NCBI GenBank assembly: GCA_019745565.1
Contig: JAIESW010000005.1
Span: 64,235 to 97,375 of the forward strand
Direction of reading: 5' to 3'
From: Burkholderiales bacterium
Lineage (GTDB): Bacteria; Pseudomonadota; Gammaproteobacteria; Burkholderiales; Ga0077523
Length of the DNA stretch: 33,141 nt
This document shows positions 9,848-18,488 of the stretch, piece after piece; position 1 is the stretch's first letter, and the number at the start of each line of letters is the position of its first letter. The notes beneath the pieces are model-generated. The model did not search any database. It was not told where the DNA came from and worked only from the letters and a program-made list of their open reading frames with translations. A program made the translations under genes and the position numbers.

Positions 9848-10876
9848 TTACGGCAGCGGGCGCCGCGACGCCAGCGGCGCGGGCCTGCGCCAGAGTTTCC
9901 AGAGGTCGCTGCGGGTGATCCGGAAGGTTCGGCCGTAACGGGCGCCGAATCCGGTAAGTTCGATCCGTCCGAGGTCGCCGGCGCGCAGCGCATCGAGTGC
10001 CGGGCGCAGCCAGAGCTCGTCGCATCGTTCGAGCGCCATTTGCCAAGCGCTGCGGTCGCCGCTCGCCGCCGGCGCTGTCGGGCCTTCGATGCACACCAGC
10101 GTCGATCCCTCGGCTGCCTGAAGCGCTGCGAAGCCGTCGGTCGTCGCAGCGACGCGGGCGCCGCTCAGTCGGCCGAGACCTCGCAGCAGAGGATCATCGG
10201 TGCGGATGACATCGACCCAGCGGCTCGCCGTCGCCGGCAGCGTGCCCGCGCCCCACAGCCACAGACTGTTGATCGCGGCCAGTCCGCGGTGTTCGCGAGC
10301 CTCGTTGACCGGCAGCCCGTGCAGGAGCATCTGGGCTTCGTTGAGGCGTTTGAGCCATACCAGGGCGTCGTCGCCGCGCGGCAGCAGCGGATCGATGCTG
10401 TGCCCGTGGGCCAGTTCCAGCGGTACGGTATCCATCGCCGGTATCCGCTCCAGCGCGATGTACCACGCGTGCGCGTCGTCCGCGACGAATTGCAATCCGT
10501 CCGCGGCGAAGAACGCGTCGAGCGCGGCGATCATCGCCGCGGCCTCGCCGGGATCGATCGCGAGGTCCGCGCCGCGCGTCAGGAACAGTTCGCTGCCCTG
10601 CGGGTGCAGATGGACCGGATCGGCGCGCATCCAGACACGGTCGTCCCGTGCGGCACCACTGCCGAAGCGGGCGATCGCGGCAAGCGGGACTTGGTTCGCC
10701 GGTCCGACGCCGAACTGCCGCGCGAGCCAGTAGGTCGGACCATCGCGCCACTCGCCGACGACCGACCCACGGCCGAGCAGCCTGGCTGTTGCGGGAAGAT
10801 CCACGCCGTCGTACGCGTGCAGTGCAGCGGGGTCAGGCCAGAACAGCGCGGGGACCAGCAGATGAAGACTTCGCAC
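9848..10876 (-). CDS. RpfE-type regulatory protein (phosphoglycerate-mutase-like family)
   Basis: The product is about 342 residues. The best start seems to be GTG 10876 (VRSLHLLVPALFWPDPAAL), since family members begin with a similar hydrophobic 'LHLLLPGLFWP'. The frame is open to another GTG at 10918. Recognisable family segments are 'VWMRADPVHLHPQGSELFL', 'AWYIAL', 'LNEAQMLLHGLPVNEAREHRGLAAINSLWLWGAGTLP' and a C-terminal 'LARALRAGDLGRIELTG-F-ARYGR' type end. Related proteins are annotated as RpfE-type or as cofactor-independent phosphoglycerate-mutase-like; none of this shows enzyme activity. In Xanthomonas, rpfE lies close to recJ, prfB and lysS, and the same grouping is seen here with a chemoreceptor gene inserted. 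The biochemical role is unknown. Confidence 0.75.
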   Translation of the reverse strand: MRSLHLLVPALFWPDPAALHAYDGVDLPATARLLGRGSVVGEWRDGPTYWLARQFGVGPANQVPLAAIARFGSGAARDDRVWMRADPVHLHPQGSELFLTRGADLAIDPGEAAAMIAALDAFFAADGLQFVADDAHAWYIALERIPAMDTVPLELAHGHSIDPLLPRGDDALVWLKRLNEAQMLLHGLPVNEAREHRGLAAINSLWLWGAGTLPATASRWVDVIRTDDPLLRGLGRLSGARVAATTDGFAALQAAEGSTLVCIEGPTAPAASGDRSAWQMALERCDELWLRPALDALRAGDLGRIELTGFGARYGRTFRITRSDLWKLWRRPAPLASRRPLP

Positions 10877-10949
10877 TGGGTAGCGGGATCGATGCGGCCG
10901 GGCCGGCCAATGTAGCACGCGGCCGATAGCCGGCCGCCTGGGCCTCTGG

Positions 10950-10955
10950 CAGAAT
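10950..10955 (+). promoter_or_regulatory. Possible extended -10 element for lolC
   Basis: CTGGCAGAATCGCC contains CAGAAT (10950-10955) preceded by TGG, an extended -10 shape, 27 bases upstream of the lolC GTG start. No convincing -35 is present at the proper distance, so the call is weak. Confidence 0.3.
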
Positions 10956-10982
10956 CGCCCGTCCCGAACCTCCGGCCAGCCC

Positions 10983-12227
10983 GTGCTCCCCTACGAGTAT
11001 TTCGTCGGCCTGCGCTACACCCGCGCGAAGCGACGCAATCACTTCATCTCGTTCATCTCGATGACCTCCATGGCCGGGATCGCACTGGGCGTGGCGGCGC
11101 TCATCGTGGTGCTGTCGGTGATGAACGGGTTCCAGAAAGAACTGCGGGCGCGCATCCTCGGTGTCGCCTCGCACGTGCAGATCACCGGGTTCGAAGGGGG
11201 GCTCTCGAACTGGCAGCAGGTGGCGGAGGACGCGAAGCGGCATCCGCAGGTGGTGGCCGCTGCGCCCTACGTGATGGCGCAGGCGCTGCTGTCGTTCGAC
11301 AGCACCGTGCAGGGTGCGCTGATCCGCGGGGTGACGCCCGAACTGGAGAACACCGTTGCCGAGTTCGGCCAGAGCATGAAGCAGGGCGCACTCGGCAACC
11401 TCGCGCCCGGCGAGTTCGGCATCGTGCTCGGGTCGGAACTCGCGCGGAACCTCGGCGTGCGCATGAACGAGAAGGTCACCGTGATCGCGCCCCAGGGCCA
11501 GGTGACCGCGGCCGGCGTGTTGCCGCGCCTGAAGCAGTTCCGCGTGGTGGGCATCTTCGAGGTGGGCATGTACGAATACGATTCGGGCCTCGCCCTGATC
11601 GATCTCGCCGACGCCCAGAAGCTCTACCGGCTGGACGATCGCGTGTCCGGCGTGCGATTGAAGCTGAAGGACCTGTTCGCGGCTCCGGTCGTGACGTCCG
11701 ACCTCCAACTGACGCTGCGCAGCGACGTCTACGTGTCGGACTGGACCCGCAGCCATGCGAACTTCTTCCGCGCGGTCCAGATCGAAAAGCGGGTCATGTT
11801 CATCATCCTGACGCTGATCGTCGCGGTGGCGGCGTTCAACATCGTGTCGACCCTGGTGATGGCGGTCACCGACAAGCAGGCCGACATCGCGATCCTGCGC
11901 ACCCTCGGGGCGGCACCCGGGAGCATCATGAAGATCTTCATCGTGCAGGGGGCGCTGATCGGCTTCATCGGGACCGTCATCGGCGTGGTCGCGGGCGTGC
12001 TGCTGGCGATCAACGTCGACGTGGTCGTGCCTTTCATCGAACGGCATTTCGGCATCCAGTTCCTTGCGAAGGACATCTATTACATCAGCGACCTGCCCTC
12101 GGAACTGGTATGGGGCGACGTCATCGTGATCGCGGCCGTGTCCTTTGGTCTCAGCCTGCTCGCGACGCTGTACCCCAGCTATCGCGCCTCGCGAGTCAAC
12201 CCGGCGGCCGCGCTGCGCTATGAGTGA
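10983..12227 (+). CDS. lolC: Lipoprotein-releasing ABC transporter permease LolC/LolE
   Basis: The product is 414 residues from GTG 10983 ([50 protein letters not shown]). The family characteristically starts with '[21 protein letters not shown]', so the GTG start is well supported. Topology is one N-terminal helix (about 26-48), a large periplasmic domain of about 220 residues ('[20 protein letters not shown]...'), then three helices (about 268-292, 312-340, 375-400) and a C-terminal tail ending in '[18 protein letters not shown]'. With LolD it extracts outer-membrane lipoproteins from the inner membrane for delivery to LolA. Only one permease gene is present, as expected for species using a LolC/E-like homodimer. 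The stop overlaps the lolD start by 8 bases. Confidence 0.95.
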   Translation: MLPYEYFVGLRYTRAKRRNHFISFISMTSMAGIALGVAALIVVLSVMNGFQKELRARILGVASHVQITGFEGGLSNWQQVAEDAKRHPQVVAAAPYVMAQALLSFDSTVQGALIRGVTPELENTVAEFGQSMKQGALGNLAPGEFGIVLGSELARNLGVRMNEKVTVIAPQGQVTAAGVLPRLKQFRVVGIFEVGMYEYDSGLALIDLADAQKLYRLDDRVSGVRLKLKDLFAAPVVTSDLQLTLRSDVYVSDWTRSHANFFRAVQIEKRVMFIILTLIVAVAAFNIVSTLVMAVTDKQADIAILRTLGAAPGSIMKIFIVQGALIGFIGTVIGVVAGVLLAINVDVVVPFIERHFGIQFLAKDIYYISDLPSELVWGDVIVIAAVSFGLSLLATLYPSYRASRVNPAAALRYE

Positions 12228-12930
12228 CGCAGCGAACCAGGCGGTGCTTTCGTGCCGGGGCTTGAGCAAGACCTACGACGAGGGTCTGGCCCCGGTCGAG
12301 GTACTGCGCGGCATCGACTTCGACGTGCATCCCGGGCAGAGCGTGGCGATCGTGGGCGCGTCAGGCTCGGGCAAGAGCACGCTCCTGCATCTGCTGGGTG
12401 GCCTCGATGCTCCCTCCGCGGGCTCGGTGAGCCTGATGGGACAGCCGATCGCGAAACTCTCCCAACTCGCCATCGGTGAGTTGCGCAACCTTCATCTCGG
12501 CTTCGTCTACCAGTTCCATCACCTGCTGCCCGAGTTCACCGCGCTCGAGAACGTCGCGATGCCGCTCTACATCCGCCGCGTCGACGTCGAGCAGGCGCGC
12601 GCGGCGGCCAAGGAGATCCTGCAACGGGTTGGTCTGGGGGCGCGGCTCGAGCACATGCCCGGTGAGTTGTCCGGCGGCGAGCGGCAGCGCGCCGCGCTCG
12701 CGCGGGCGCTGGTGACGCGTCCGGCCTGCGTGCTTGCCGACGAACCCACCGGCAATCTCGACCGCCGCAACGCCGAGGGCGTCCTGGAGCTCATGATGGG
12801 GCTCAACCGCGACCTCGGCACCAGTCTGGTCATCGTCACCCACGATCACGCGATCGCAGCGCGCATGAACCGTGTGTTCACGCTCGACGACGGTGTGCTC
12901 GCGGCAGGCGACGTCACGCTGCACGCCTAG
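12220..12930 (+). CDS. lolD: Lipoprotein-releasing system ATP-binding protein LolD
   Basis: The product is 236 residues from ATG 12220 ([22 protein letters not shown]), which overlaps the lolC stop by 8 bases and implies coupled translation. All ABC ATPase motifs are present: Walker [10 protein letters not shown] (46-54), Q-loop in '[18 protein letters not shown]' (96-112), signature LSGGE (150-154), Walker B plus D-loop '[11 protein letters not shown]' (171-181) and switch histidine in THD (208). The '[16 protein letters not shown]' stretch is typical of LolD. It powers release of mature lipoproteins through LolC/E at the inner membrane. It completes the two-gene lolCD operon; the next gene starts 68 bases later. 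Confidence 0.96.
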   Translation: MSDAANQAVLSCRGLSKTYDEGLAPVEVLRGIDFDVHPGQSVAIVGASGSGKSTLLHLLGGLDAPSAGSVSLMGQPIAKLSQLAIGELRNLHLGFVYQFHHLLPEFTALENVAMPLYIRRVDVEQARAAAKEILQRVGLGARLEHMPGELSGGERQRAALARALVTRPACVLADEPTGNLDRRNAEGVLELMMGLNRDLGTSLVIVTHDHAIAARMNRVFTLDDGVLAAGDVTLHA

Positions 12931-12940
12931 GAATCCACGC

Positions 12941-12967
12941 TCGCATCGGCTCCGGCCGCCGGTGCGA
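12941..12967. terminator. Hairpin between lolD and the FKBP-type isomerase gene
   Basis: TCGCATCGG and CCGGTGCGA pair over 9 bp, with one G-T wobble, around a 9-base loop. It lies 10 bases after the lolD stop. There is no T-run after it, so it may mark an mRNA 3' end or slow read-through rather than act as a true intrinsic terminator. Confidence 0.3.
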
Positions 12968-12998
12968 ACACCCGACACCAGGCCGAAAGGAATACCCC

Positions 12999-13649
12999 AT
13001 GATCCGCTTCTGCGTCGTACTCGCCACCGCATCCACCCTGGCCGCGCTGCCGGCCTGGGCGGACGATCCGAAGACCGAGGACGAGAAGACCCTGTACTCC
13101 CTCGGGCTCGCGCTCGCGCGCGAACTGCAGGTGTTCAATCTGAACCCGACCGAAGCCGAACAGGTAAAGCGCGGTTTCGCCGACGCGCTGTCCGGCAAGA
13201 AACCGGTGGTGGAACTGGAAGCCTACGGCCCGAAGATCCAGGCGCTGGCCCAGGCACGCCGTGCGTCCCAGTCCAAGGACTTCCTCGACAAGGCGGCGAA
13301 GGAAAAGGGTGCGGTGAAGACCGAGAGCGGTCTCATCTACACGTCGATCAAGGAAGGCAGCGGTGCTTCGCCGAAGGCCGCCGACACGGTGAAGGTGCAC
13401 TACCGTGGCACGCTCACCGACGGTCGCGAGTTCGACAGCAGCTATGCGCGCAATTCGCCGGCGGAGTTTCCGCTGGGCGGCGTGATCAAGTGCTGGACCG
13501 AAGGTGTGGCGAAGATGAAGGTAGGGGGCAAGGCGAAGCTCGTATGTCCGGCGGCGATCGCGTACGGCGACCGCGGGGCCGGCAACATGATCCCGCCGGG
13601 CGCGACCCTGGTCTTCGAAGTCGAACTGCTGGAAGTGAAGAAGCAGTAG
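12999..13649 (+). CDS. Periplasmic FKBP-type peptidyl-prolyl cis-trans isomerase (FkpA/Mip-like)
   Basis: The product is 216 residues from ATG 12999, with GAAAGGAA about 6 bases upstream. The signal peptide MIRFCVVLATASTLAALPAWA is cleaved before DDP. An N-terminal helical dimerisation region follows (about 22-100: 'EDEKTLYSLGLALARELQVFNLNPTEAEQVKRGFADAL'), as in FkpA and Mip. The C-terminal FKBP domain (about 105-216) has 'VKVHYRGTLTDGREFDSSYAR', 'PLGGVIKCWTEGVAKMKVGGKAKLVCP', 'AYGDRGAGNMIPPGATLVFEVELL'. The usual core Tyr, Phe, Asp and Trp positions are kept. It speeds proline isomerisation and helps folding of envelope proteins. Placement after lolCD fits an envelope role. Regulation is not visible. 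Confidence 0.92.
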   Translation: MIRFCVVLATASTLAALPAWADDPKTEDEKTLYSLGLALARELQVFNLNPTEAEQVKRGFADALSGKKPVVELEAYGPKIQALAQARRASQSKDFLDKAAKEKGAVKTESGLIYTSIKEGSGASPKAADTVKVHYRGTLTDGREFDSSYARNSPAEFPLGGVIKCWTEGVAKMKVGGKAKLVCPAAIAYGDRGAGNMIPPGATLVFEVELLEVKKQ

Positions 13650-13712
13650 GACGGCGGATCGAACGATGCGACGGAGCTGCGGGCCACGGCCGGATGACGC
13701 AGGTCCGTCGCG

Positions 13713-16064
13713 ATGCTGCTGAACGTCGCGGCGTTCACGCTCGGCGTCTGGGAGCTGCAGCAGCAGGCCCGACTGCCGGCACCGGCCGGCGCATTCCTGG
13801 TGCTGGCATTCGCCGGGCTCGCGCTGATCGCGAGACGTTCTGCGATGGCGTCGTTGCGGCGCGCGAGCGTCGTCCTGGTCGCGCTGACCTGCGCCGGCGC
13901 CGGGTTCTACTGGGCGGCGGGCCATGCTGCCTGGCGCCTCGCCGATCGGCTGCCGGAACGGGTCGAGGGGCGCGACCTGCGGATCGTCGGCGTCGTCGCC
14001 GGGTTGCCGGAACGAACCGCTCGCGGCTGGCGCTTCGCGCTCGACGTGGAGAAGGTCCTCACGCCGGATGCCTACGTGCCCCGGCGCGTGCTGCTGTCGT
14101 GGTTCGAACCCGGGCACCCGGCTGACGACGGCGTTGCGCCGCCGGTCGTGCCCGGTGAACGCTGGCGACTCACTGCACGGTTCAAGCGTCCGCATGCGAC
14201 GCAGAACCCGTACGCGTTCGATGCCGAGGCCTGGCTGCTGGAGCAGGGAGTGCGGGCCACGGGCTACGTGCGCGATACCGGGCCGCGCGAGCGCCTCGAC
14301 CCGTTCGTGTTGCGGCCGGGCTATGCGGTCGAGCGGCTGCGCAGCCGGTTGCGCGAACAACTGCTGAGTTCGCTGCAGGGCGAGCGTTATGCCGGCGTCG
14401 TCGTGGCGTTGGCGATCGGCGACCAGCAGTCGATCCCCGCCGATCAATGGCAGATGTTCACGCGCACCGGCGTGAATCACCTGATGAGCATCTCGGGGCT
14501 GCACGTCACGATGGTCTCCGGCCTCGCGTTCCTGCTGGTATTCCAGCTGTGGCGCAGGGTGCCGGCGCTGGCGGTGCAGGTGCCGGCACGCAATGCCGCA
14601 GCGGCTGCAGGGCTGGTGGCCGCACTCGGCTATGCGCTGCTGGCAGGTTTCGCGGTCCCCGCACAACGGACATTGTGGATGCTGGCAATCGTCGCGGTCG
14701 CGCTGTGGCTGCGTGTCTTCGCGACTGCGAGCGGCATGCTAGCCGCGGCGCTGCTCGCGGTGCTGCTGTTCGATCCCATGGCGGTGTTGTCGGCCGGCTT
14801 CTGGCTGTCCTTCGGCGCGGTGGCGTTGCTGATGTACGTGACCGGCGGACGCGTGGCGATCGTGGGCTGGGTCGCGGCGTGGGGCCGGACGCAGTGGGCG
14901 CTGTTCCTGGGATTGGCGCCGTTGCTGCTGGTGCTGTTCCAGCAGGTATCCGTGGCCGCGCCCTTCGCGAATGCCTTTGCCGTGCCGTGGGTCAGCTTCG
15001 TCGTGGTGCCTCTGTCGCTGCTGGCTGCGGTGATCCCGTGGCAGCCGCTCGCGTTGCTCGCGCACGGGGCGATGCTGCCGGTCGGCATTGCTCTCGACTG
15101 GATGGCGGCGTTGCCTTCCGCCGCATGGACCCAACATGCACCTCCGGCGTGGACCGTGGCGCTGGCGCTGGGCGGCGCCGTCTGGCTGCTGCTGCCGCGC
15201 GGCGTGCCGTCGCGTTGGCTCGGTGCGCTGGCGATCCTGCCGATCATGGTCGCGCCCGTCGCGCGGCCCGCGTTCGGGGAGGCCTGGGTGGACGTGCTCG
15301 ACGTGGGGCAGGGGTTGGCGACGACGGTGCAGACGCAGGCGGGGGCGCTGGTGTTCGACACCGGACCGGCGTGGTCGCCCGAAGCCGACAGCGGATCGCG
15401 TATCGTAGCGCCGTTCCTGCGCGGCAGCGGGGTGCACAGGCTCGCGGGAGCCTTCGTGAGCCACGACGACACCGATCACGCCGGTGGTGCGGCGCGATTG
15501 TTCGAGATGGTGCCCTCCGACTGGGTCGCTGCGCCGTTGCCGGACGATCATCCGGCATTGGCCGGCGTGCAGCGCAGGATGCCGTGCGTGGCCGGACAGG
15601 CCTGGGAGTGGAGCGGGGTGCGGTTCGCGGTGCTGCACCCGGATGCGGCGAGCTACAGGATGCCGCCGGGCAAGGACAATGCGCGCAGCTGCGTGCTCAA
15701 GGTGACCAGTGCAGGGGCGAGCGTGTTGTTCGCAGCCGACATCGAGAAGGATTCTGAACGAGGTCTGATCGCGCAGCAGGCACCGCTCGCGTCGGATGTC
15801 GTGGTGGTGCCCCATCACGGCAGCCGTACCTCGTCGACCCGCGAGTTCATCGCGGCGGTCCTGCCGGAAGCGGCCATCTTCTCCGTGGGCTATCGCAACC
15901 GCTTCGGGCATCCGGCCCCGGACGTCGTGGCGCGCTATCGGGATGCCGATGCCCGGATCGTCCGCACCGACGAAAGCGGCGCTATCCACCTGGTGCTGGA
16001 TGGCGCGGGCTGGCGCCTCGAGCGCTGGCGCGACGTGCGGCGGCGCTACTGGCACGAGCGTTGA
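13713..16064 (+). CDS. comEC: ComEC/Rec2 DNA-uptake channel protein
   Basis: The product is 783 residues from ATG 13713 (MLLNVAAFTLGVWELQQQARLP), the usual family length. The start codon is likely but not certain, as no strong ribosome binding site precedes it. Order of domains: N-terminal DUF4131 OB-like region (about 30-200), the competence membrane domain with the signature 'TRTGVNHLMSISGLHVTMVSGLAFLL' followed by many helices (about 250-510), and a C-terminal metallo-beta-lactamase-like domain (about 525-770: 'DVLDVGQGLATTVQTQAGALVFDTGP', 'SHDDTDHAGGAARLF', 'VPHHGSRTSST', 'RFGHPAPDVV'). The histidine-rich HxxxxHxGG-type site is changed to S-H-D-D-T-D-H-A-G-G, as common in ComEC. It forms the inner-membrane channel for single-stranded DNA in natural transformation. 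relA follows 28 bases later. Confidence 0.95.
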   Translation: MLLNVAAFTLGVWELQQQARLPAPAGAFLVLAFAGLALIARRSAMASLRRASVVLVALTCAGAGFYWAAGHAAWRLADRLPERVEGRDLRIVGVVAGLPERTARGWRFALDVEKVLTPDAYVPRRVLLSWFEPGHPADDGVAPPVVPGERWRLTARFKRPHATQNPYAFDAEAWLLEQGVRATGYVRDTGPRERLDPFVLRPGYAVERLRSRLREQLLSSLQGERYAGVVVALAIGDQQSIPADQWQMFTRTGVNHLMSISGLHVTMVSGLAFLLVFQLWRRVPALAVQVPARNAAAAAGLVAALGYALLAGFAVPAQRTLWMLAIVAVALWLRVFATASGMLAAALLAVLLFDPMAVLSAGFWLSFGAVALLMYVTGGRVAIVGWVAAWGRTQWALFLGLAPLLLVLFQQVSVAAPFANAFAVPWVSFVVVPLSLLAAVIPWQPLALLAHGAMLPVGIALDWMAALPSAAWTQHAPPAWTVALALGGAVWLLLPRGVPSRWLGALAILPIMVAPVARPAFGEAWVDVLDVGQGLATTVQTQAGALVFDTGPAWSPEADSGSRIVAPFLRGSGVHRLAGAFVSHDDTDHAGGAARLFEMVPSDWVAAPLPDDHPALAGVQRRMPCVAGQAWEWSGVRFAVLHPDAASYRMPPGKDNARSCVLKVTSAGASVLFAADIEKDSERGLIAQQAPLASDVVVVPHHGSRTSSTREFIAAVLPEAAIFSVGYRNRFGHPAPDVVARYRDADARIVRTDESGAIHLVLDGAGWRLERWRDVRRRYWHER

Positions 16065-16092
16065 ACCTCCGGCTGCCCGCACCTGACAAAGC

Positions 16093-18312
16093 GTGGCAAG
16101 ATCGTCGATCCTGGTGCCCCCGTTGCCCCGGACCGATTTCCATTCCGCCATGGTCGAGACCGCTGCCGAAACCCACGCCGAAGCCGACGCGCTGATCGCC
16201 GCATGGCGAGGTGCAGGTGCGCGGGTCGATGCGGCCGCAGTCCCGGTGGTCGAACGCGCCCTCGCCGCGCTTGCGGGCGAGCCGGTCGAGATTGTCGCCG
16301 GCGCGAAGGACTCCGCAGCGCTGCTCGCGAGGCTCAAGCTCGATGTCGATTCGATCGTGGCGGCGCTGCTCGCGGTCACGGCCGTGGGCCGGTTGCCACG
16401 CGCGACGCTCGCCGAGCGCTTCGGGGCCGGCATCGCGGGCCTCGTGGAGGGCGCGCACCGCATGGATGACATCCAGCAGCTGCGGCCCGGCCTCGGCACA
16501 CCCAAGCAGACCGACCACGGCGCGCAGCTCGAAGCCCTGCGGCAGATGCTGCTCGCCATGGTGCAGGACGCGCGCGTCGTGCTGATCAAGCTCGCCGGCG
16601 AAGTGAGTCTGCTGCGGCGGCTCGCGCGCGAGGGTACGCCGGCCGAACGGACCGCCGCGGTGCGCGACACCTTCGATCTGCTCGCGCCGCTTGCGAACCG
16701 CCTCGGCGTGTGGCAGCTCAAGTGGGAGCTCGAAGATCTCGCGTTCCGCTGCGAGCAGCCCGAGACCTACAAGTCGATCGCGAGCGAACTCGACGGCAAG
16801 CGCGGCGACCGCGAGGCGTTCATCATCCGCGTGGCGACGCTGCTGCGGGAGGAGCTGAAGCGCGCCGGCATCCAGGCCGAAGTGTCGGGCCGGCCCAAGC
16901 ACATCTACAGCATCTGGAAGAAGATGCAGCGGAAGGATCTCGGCTTCAAGGATCTGTTCGACGTGCGCGCGGTGCGCGTGCTGGTGGACGACGTCGCCGA
17001 GTGCTACACGGCGCTCGGCGTCGTGCACAACCTCTGGACGCCGATCCCGAAGGAGTTCGACGACTACATCGCCAAGCCCAAGGCGAACGACTACCGCTCG
17101 CTGCATACCGCCGTCATCGGCCCCGACGACAAGGTGCTCGAGGTGCAGATCCGCACGCGCGAGATGCACCAGGCCAACGAGCTCGGCATCGCCGCGCACT
17201 GGCGCTATAAGGAGGGCGGCCGGCGCGACGCGCATCTCGAGGAGACCGTTGCATGGATGCGCCGCATCCTCGACTGGCGCGATGATGTGGGCGGTGCGGC
17301 CGACCTCGCGGAGTCGGTGCGCACCGAGCTCTTCCGGGAGACGGTGTACGTGCTGACGCCCCAGGGGCGCGTAGTGGCGCTGCCGAGCGGTTCGACGCCG
17401 GTGGACTTCGCCTATCACGTGCACACCGACCTCGGCCACCGCTGCCGCGGCGCCAAGGTCAATGGTCACATCGTGCCGCTCAACTGCGTGCTCGCCACCG
17501 GGCAGCGCGTGGAGATCGTCACGGCGCGCGAAGGCGGTCCGAGCCGCGACTGGCTCAATCCGCAGCTCGGATTCATCCGCAGCCACCGCGCCCGCGCCAA
17601 GGTGCGGGCGTGGTTCAACGCGCAGCATCTGGATCAGGACGTCGCGCACGGCCGGACGACGCTCGAACGCGAAGTCCACCGGCTCGGGGTGGCGGCACCG
17701 CCGCTGGAAACCCTGGCGACCGCGCTCGGCTACGCCAAGCCGGAGGAACTGCTGGCCGGTCTCGGCCGGGGCGAAGTTACCCAGCGCCAGCTGCAGACCG
17801 TGCTGCGGCCGGCGACGACCGCTCCGGTCGAGACGGCCGAGCCGGGCACGCCTGTCGTGCGCGCGCCGGCCGCCAGGCATGGCGACGTATTGGTGGTCGG
17901 CGTCGACAAGCTGCTCACCCAGCTCGCCCGCTGCTGCAAACCGGCGCCGCCGGACCCGATCGTGGGCTTCGTGACCCTCGGACGGGGCATCAGCATCCAT
18001 CGCGCTGCCTGCCCGAACGTCGCGCGGCTGTCGCCGGAGCGCCGGGTGGTGGCGGAATGGGGTGAACCGGGCCGCGAGAGCCGCTTTCCGGTGGATCTGG
18101 AGGTCATCGGAGACGCCACGGGCACCTTGTTGCGGGATGTCACCGATGTTCTGGGCAAGGAAAGGGCTCCGGTACGGGCTGCAAGAGCGTCGGAACGGGG
18201 CCTCGACGCCCGCCTGGACCTCACCGTGGAGGTCTCCGGGGGCGATCAACTCGCCCGGGTGTGCGCGCTGATCCGGGATCTGCCAGCCGTTGCCTCGGTC
18301 CGGCGGCGCTGA
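16093..18312 (+). CDS. relA: (p)ppGpp synthetase RelA (synthetase-only, inactive hydrolase domain)
   Basis: The product is 739 residues if GTG 16093 is used, or 720 from ATG 16150; neither has a clear ribosome binding site. The N-terminal pseudo-hydrolase region ('LKLDVDSIVAALLAVTAVGRLPRATLAERFGAGIAGLVEGAHRMDDI') lacks the HD metal motif found in SpoT/Rel enzymes. The synthetase domain contains 'EFDDYIAKPKANDYRSLHTAV', with the acidic ExDD motif typical of monofunctional RelA, and 'EVQIRTREMHQANELGIAAHWRYKEG'. Next come TGS ('YVLTPQGRVVALPSGSTPVDFAYHVHTDLGHRC'), the zinc-finger region ('ARCCKPAPPDPIVGFVTLGRGISIHRAACPN') and a C-terminal ACT domain. It makes (p)ppGpp on ribosomes stalled with uncharged tRNA. 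A separate SpoT should exist elsewhere for hydrolysis. Confidence 0.95.
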   Translation: MARSSILVPPLPRTDFHSAMVETAAETHAEADALIAAWRGAGARVDAAAVPVVERALAALAGEPVEIVAGAKDSAALLARLKLDVDSIVAALLAVTAVGRLPRATLAERFGAGIAGLVEGAHRMDDIQQLRPGLGTPKQTDHGAQLEALRQMLLAMVQDARVVLIKLAGEVSLLRRLAREGTPAERTAAVRDTFDLLAPLANRLGVWQLKWELEDLAFRCEQPETYKSIASELDGKRGDREAFIIRVATLLREELKRAGIQAEVSGRPKHIYSIWKKMQRKDLGFKDLFDVRAVRVLVDDVAECYTALGVVHNLWTPIPKEFDDYIAKPKANDYRSLHTAVIGPDDKVLEVQIRTREMHQANELGIAAHWRYKEGGRRDAHLEETVAWMRRILDWRDDVGGAADLAESVRTELFRETVYVLTPQGRVVALPSGSTPVDFAYHVHTDLGHRCRGAKVNGHIVPLNCVLATGQRVEIVTAREGGPSRDWLNPQLGFIRSHRARAKVRAWFNAQHLDQDVAHGRTTLEREVHRLGVAAPPLETLATALGYAKPEELLAGLGRGEVTQRQLQTVLRPATTAPVETAEPGTPVVRAPAARHGDVLVVGVDKLLTQLARCCKPAPPDPIVGFVTLGRGISIHRAACPNVARLSPERRVVAEWGEPGRESRFPVDLEVIGDATGTLLRDVTDVLGKERAPVRAARASERGLDARLDLTVEVSGGDQLARVCALIRDLPAVASVRRR

Positions 18313-18328
18313 CCGCCTGCAGGCTTGC

Positions 18329-18355
18329 TCAATCGGCTGCCGCGGCTGCCGATAA
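18329..18355 (+). promoter_or_regulatory. Sigma-28 (FliA) promoter upstream of cheR
   Basis: TCAA at 18329-18332, a 15-base spacer, then GCCGATAA at 18348-18355. The -10 matches the FliA consensus at all 8 positions, the -35 at 3 of 4, with exact spacing. It lies in the 176-base gap between relA and cheR, about 134 bases before the cheR ATG, and reads toward cheR. Confidence 0.75.
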
Positions 18356-18488
18356 CCGGCATGGCCCGCCGGGTTTCCGAGGATCGGCTCCCGGGTACCG
18401 GCGGTCGCTGCAACCCGGCAGTGCTTCCCGGTGACGGACTCGCTGTTGGGAGGCTGCACCGACGCCCCCGTTCCTGAGCATCAACCCG

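Noticed and set aside
10922..10929. GCCGATAG upstream of lolC as a third sigma-28 site
   Set aside because: The sequence 15 bases upstream is CCGG, with no resemblance to TAAA, and lolC is not a motility gene.
15982..18459. Long open frame on the minus strand, antisense to relA
   Set aside because: It mirrors relA's high-GC codon pattern, has no recognisable domain, and the plus strand clearly encodes RelA. The same holds for other long antisense frames opposite recJ, comEC, the chemoreceptor, pheS and pheT.
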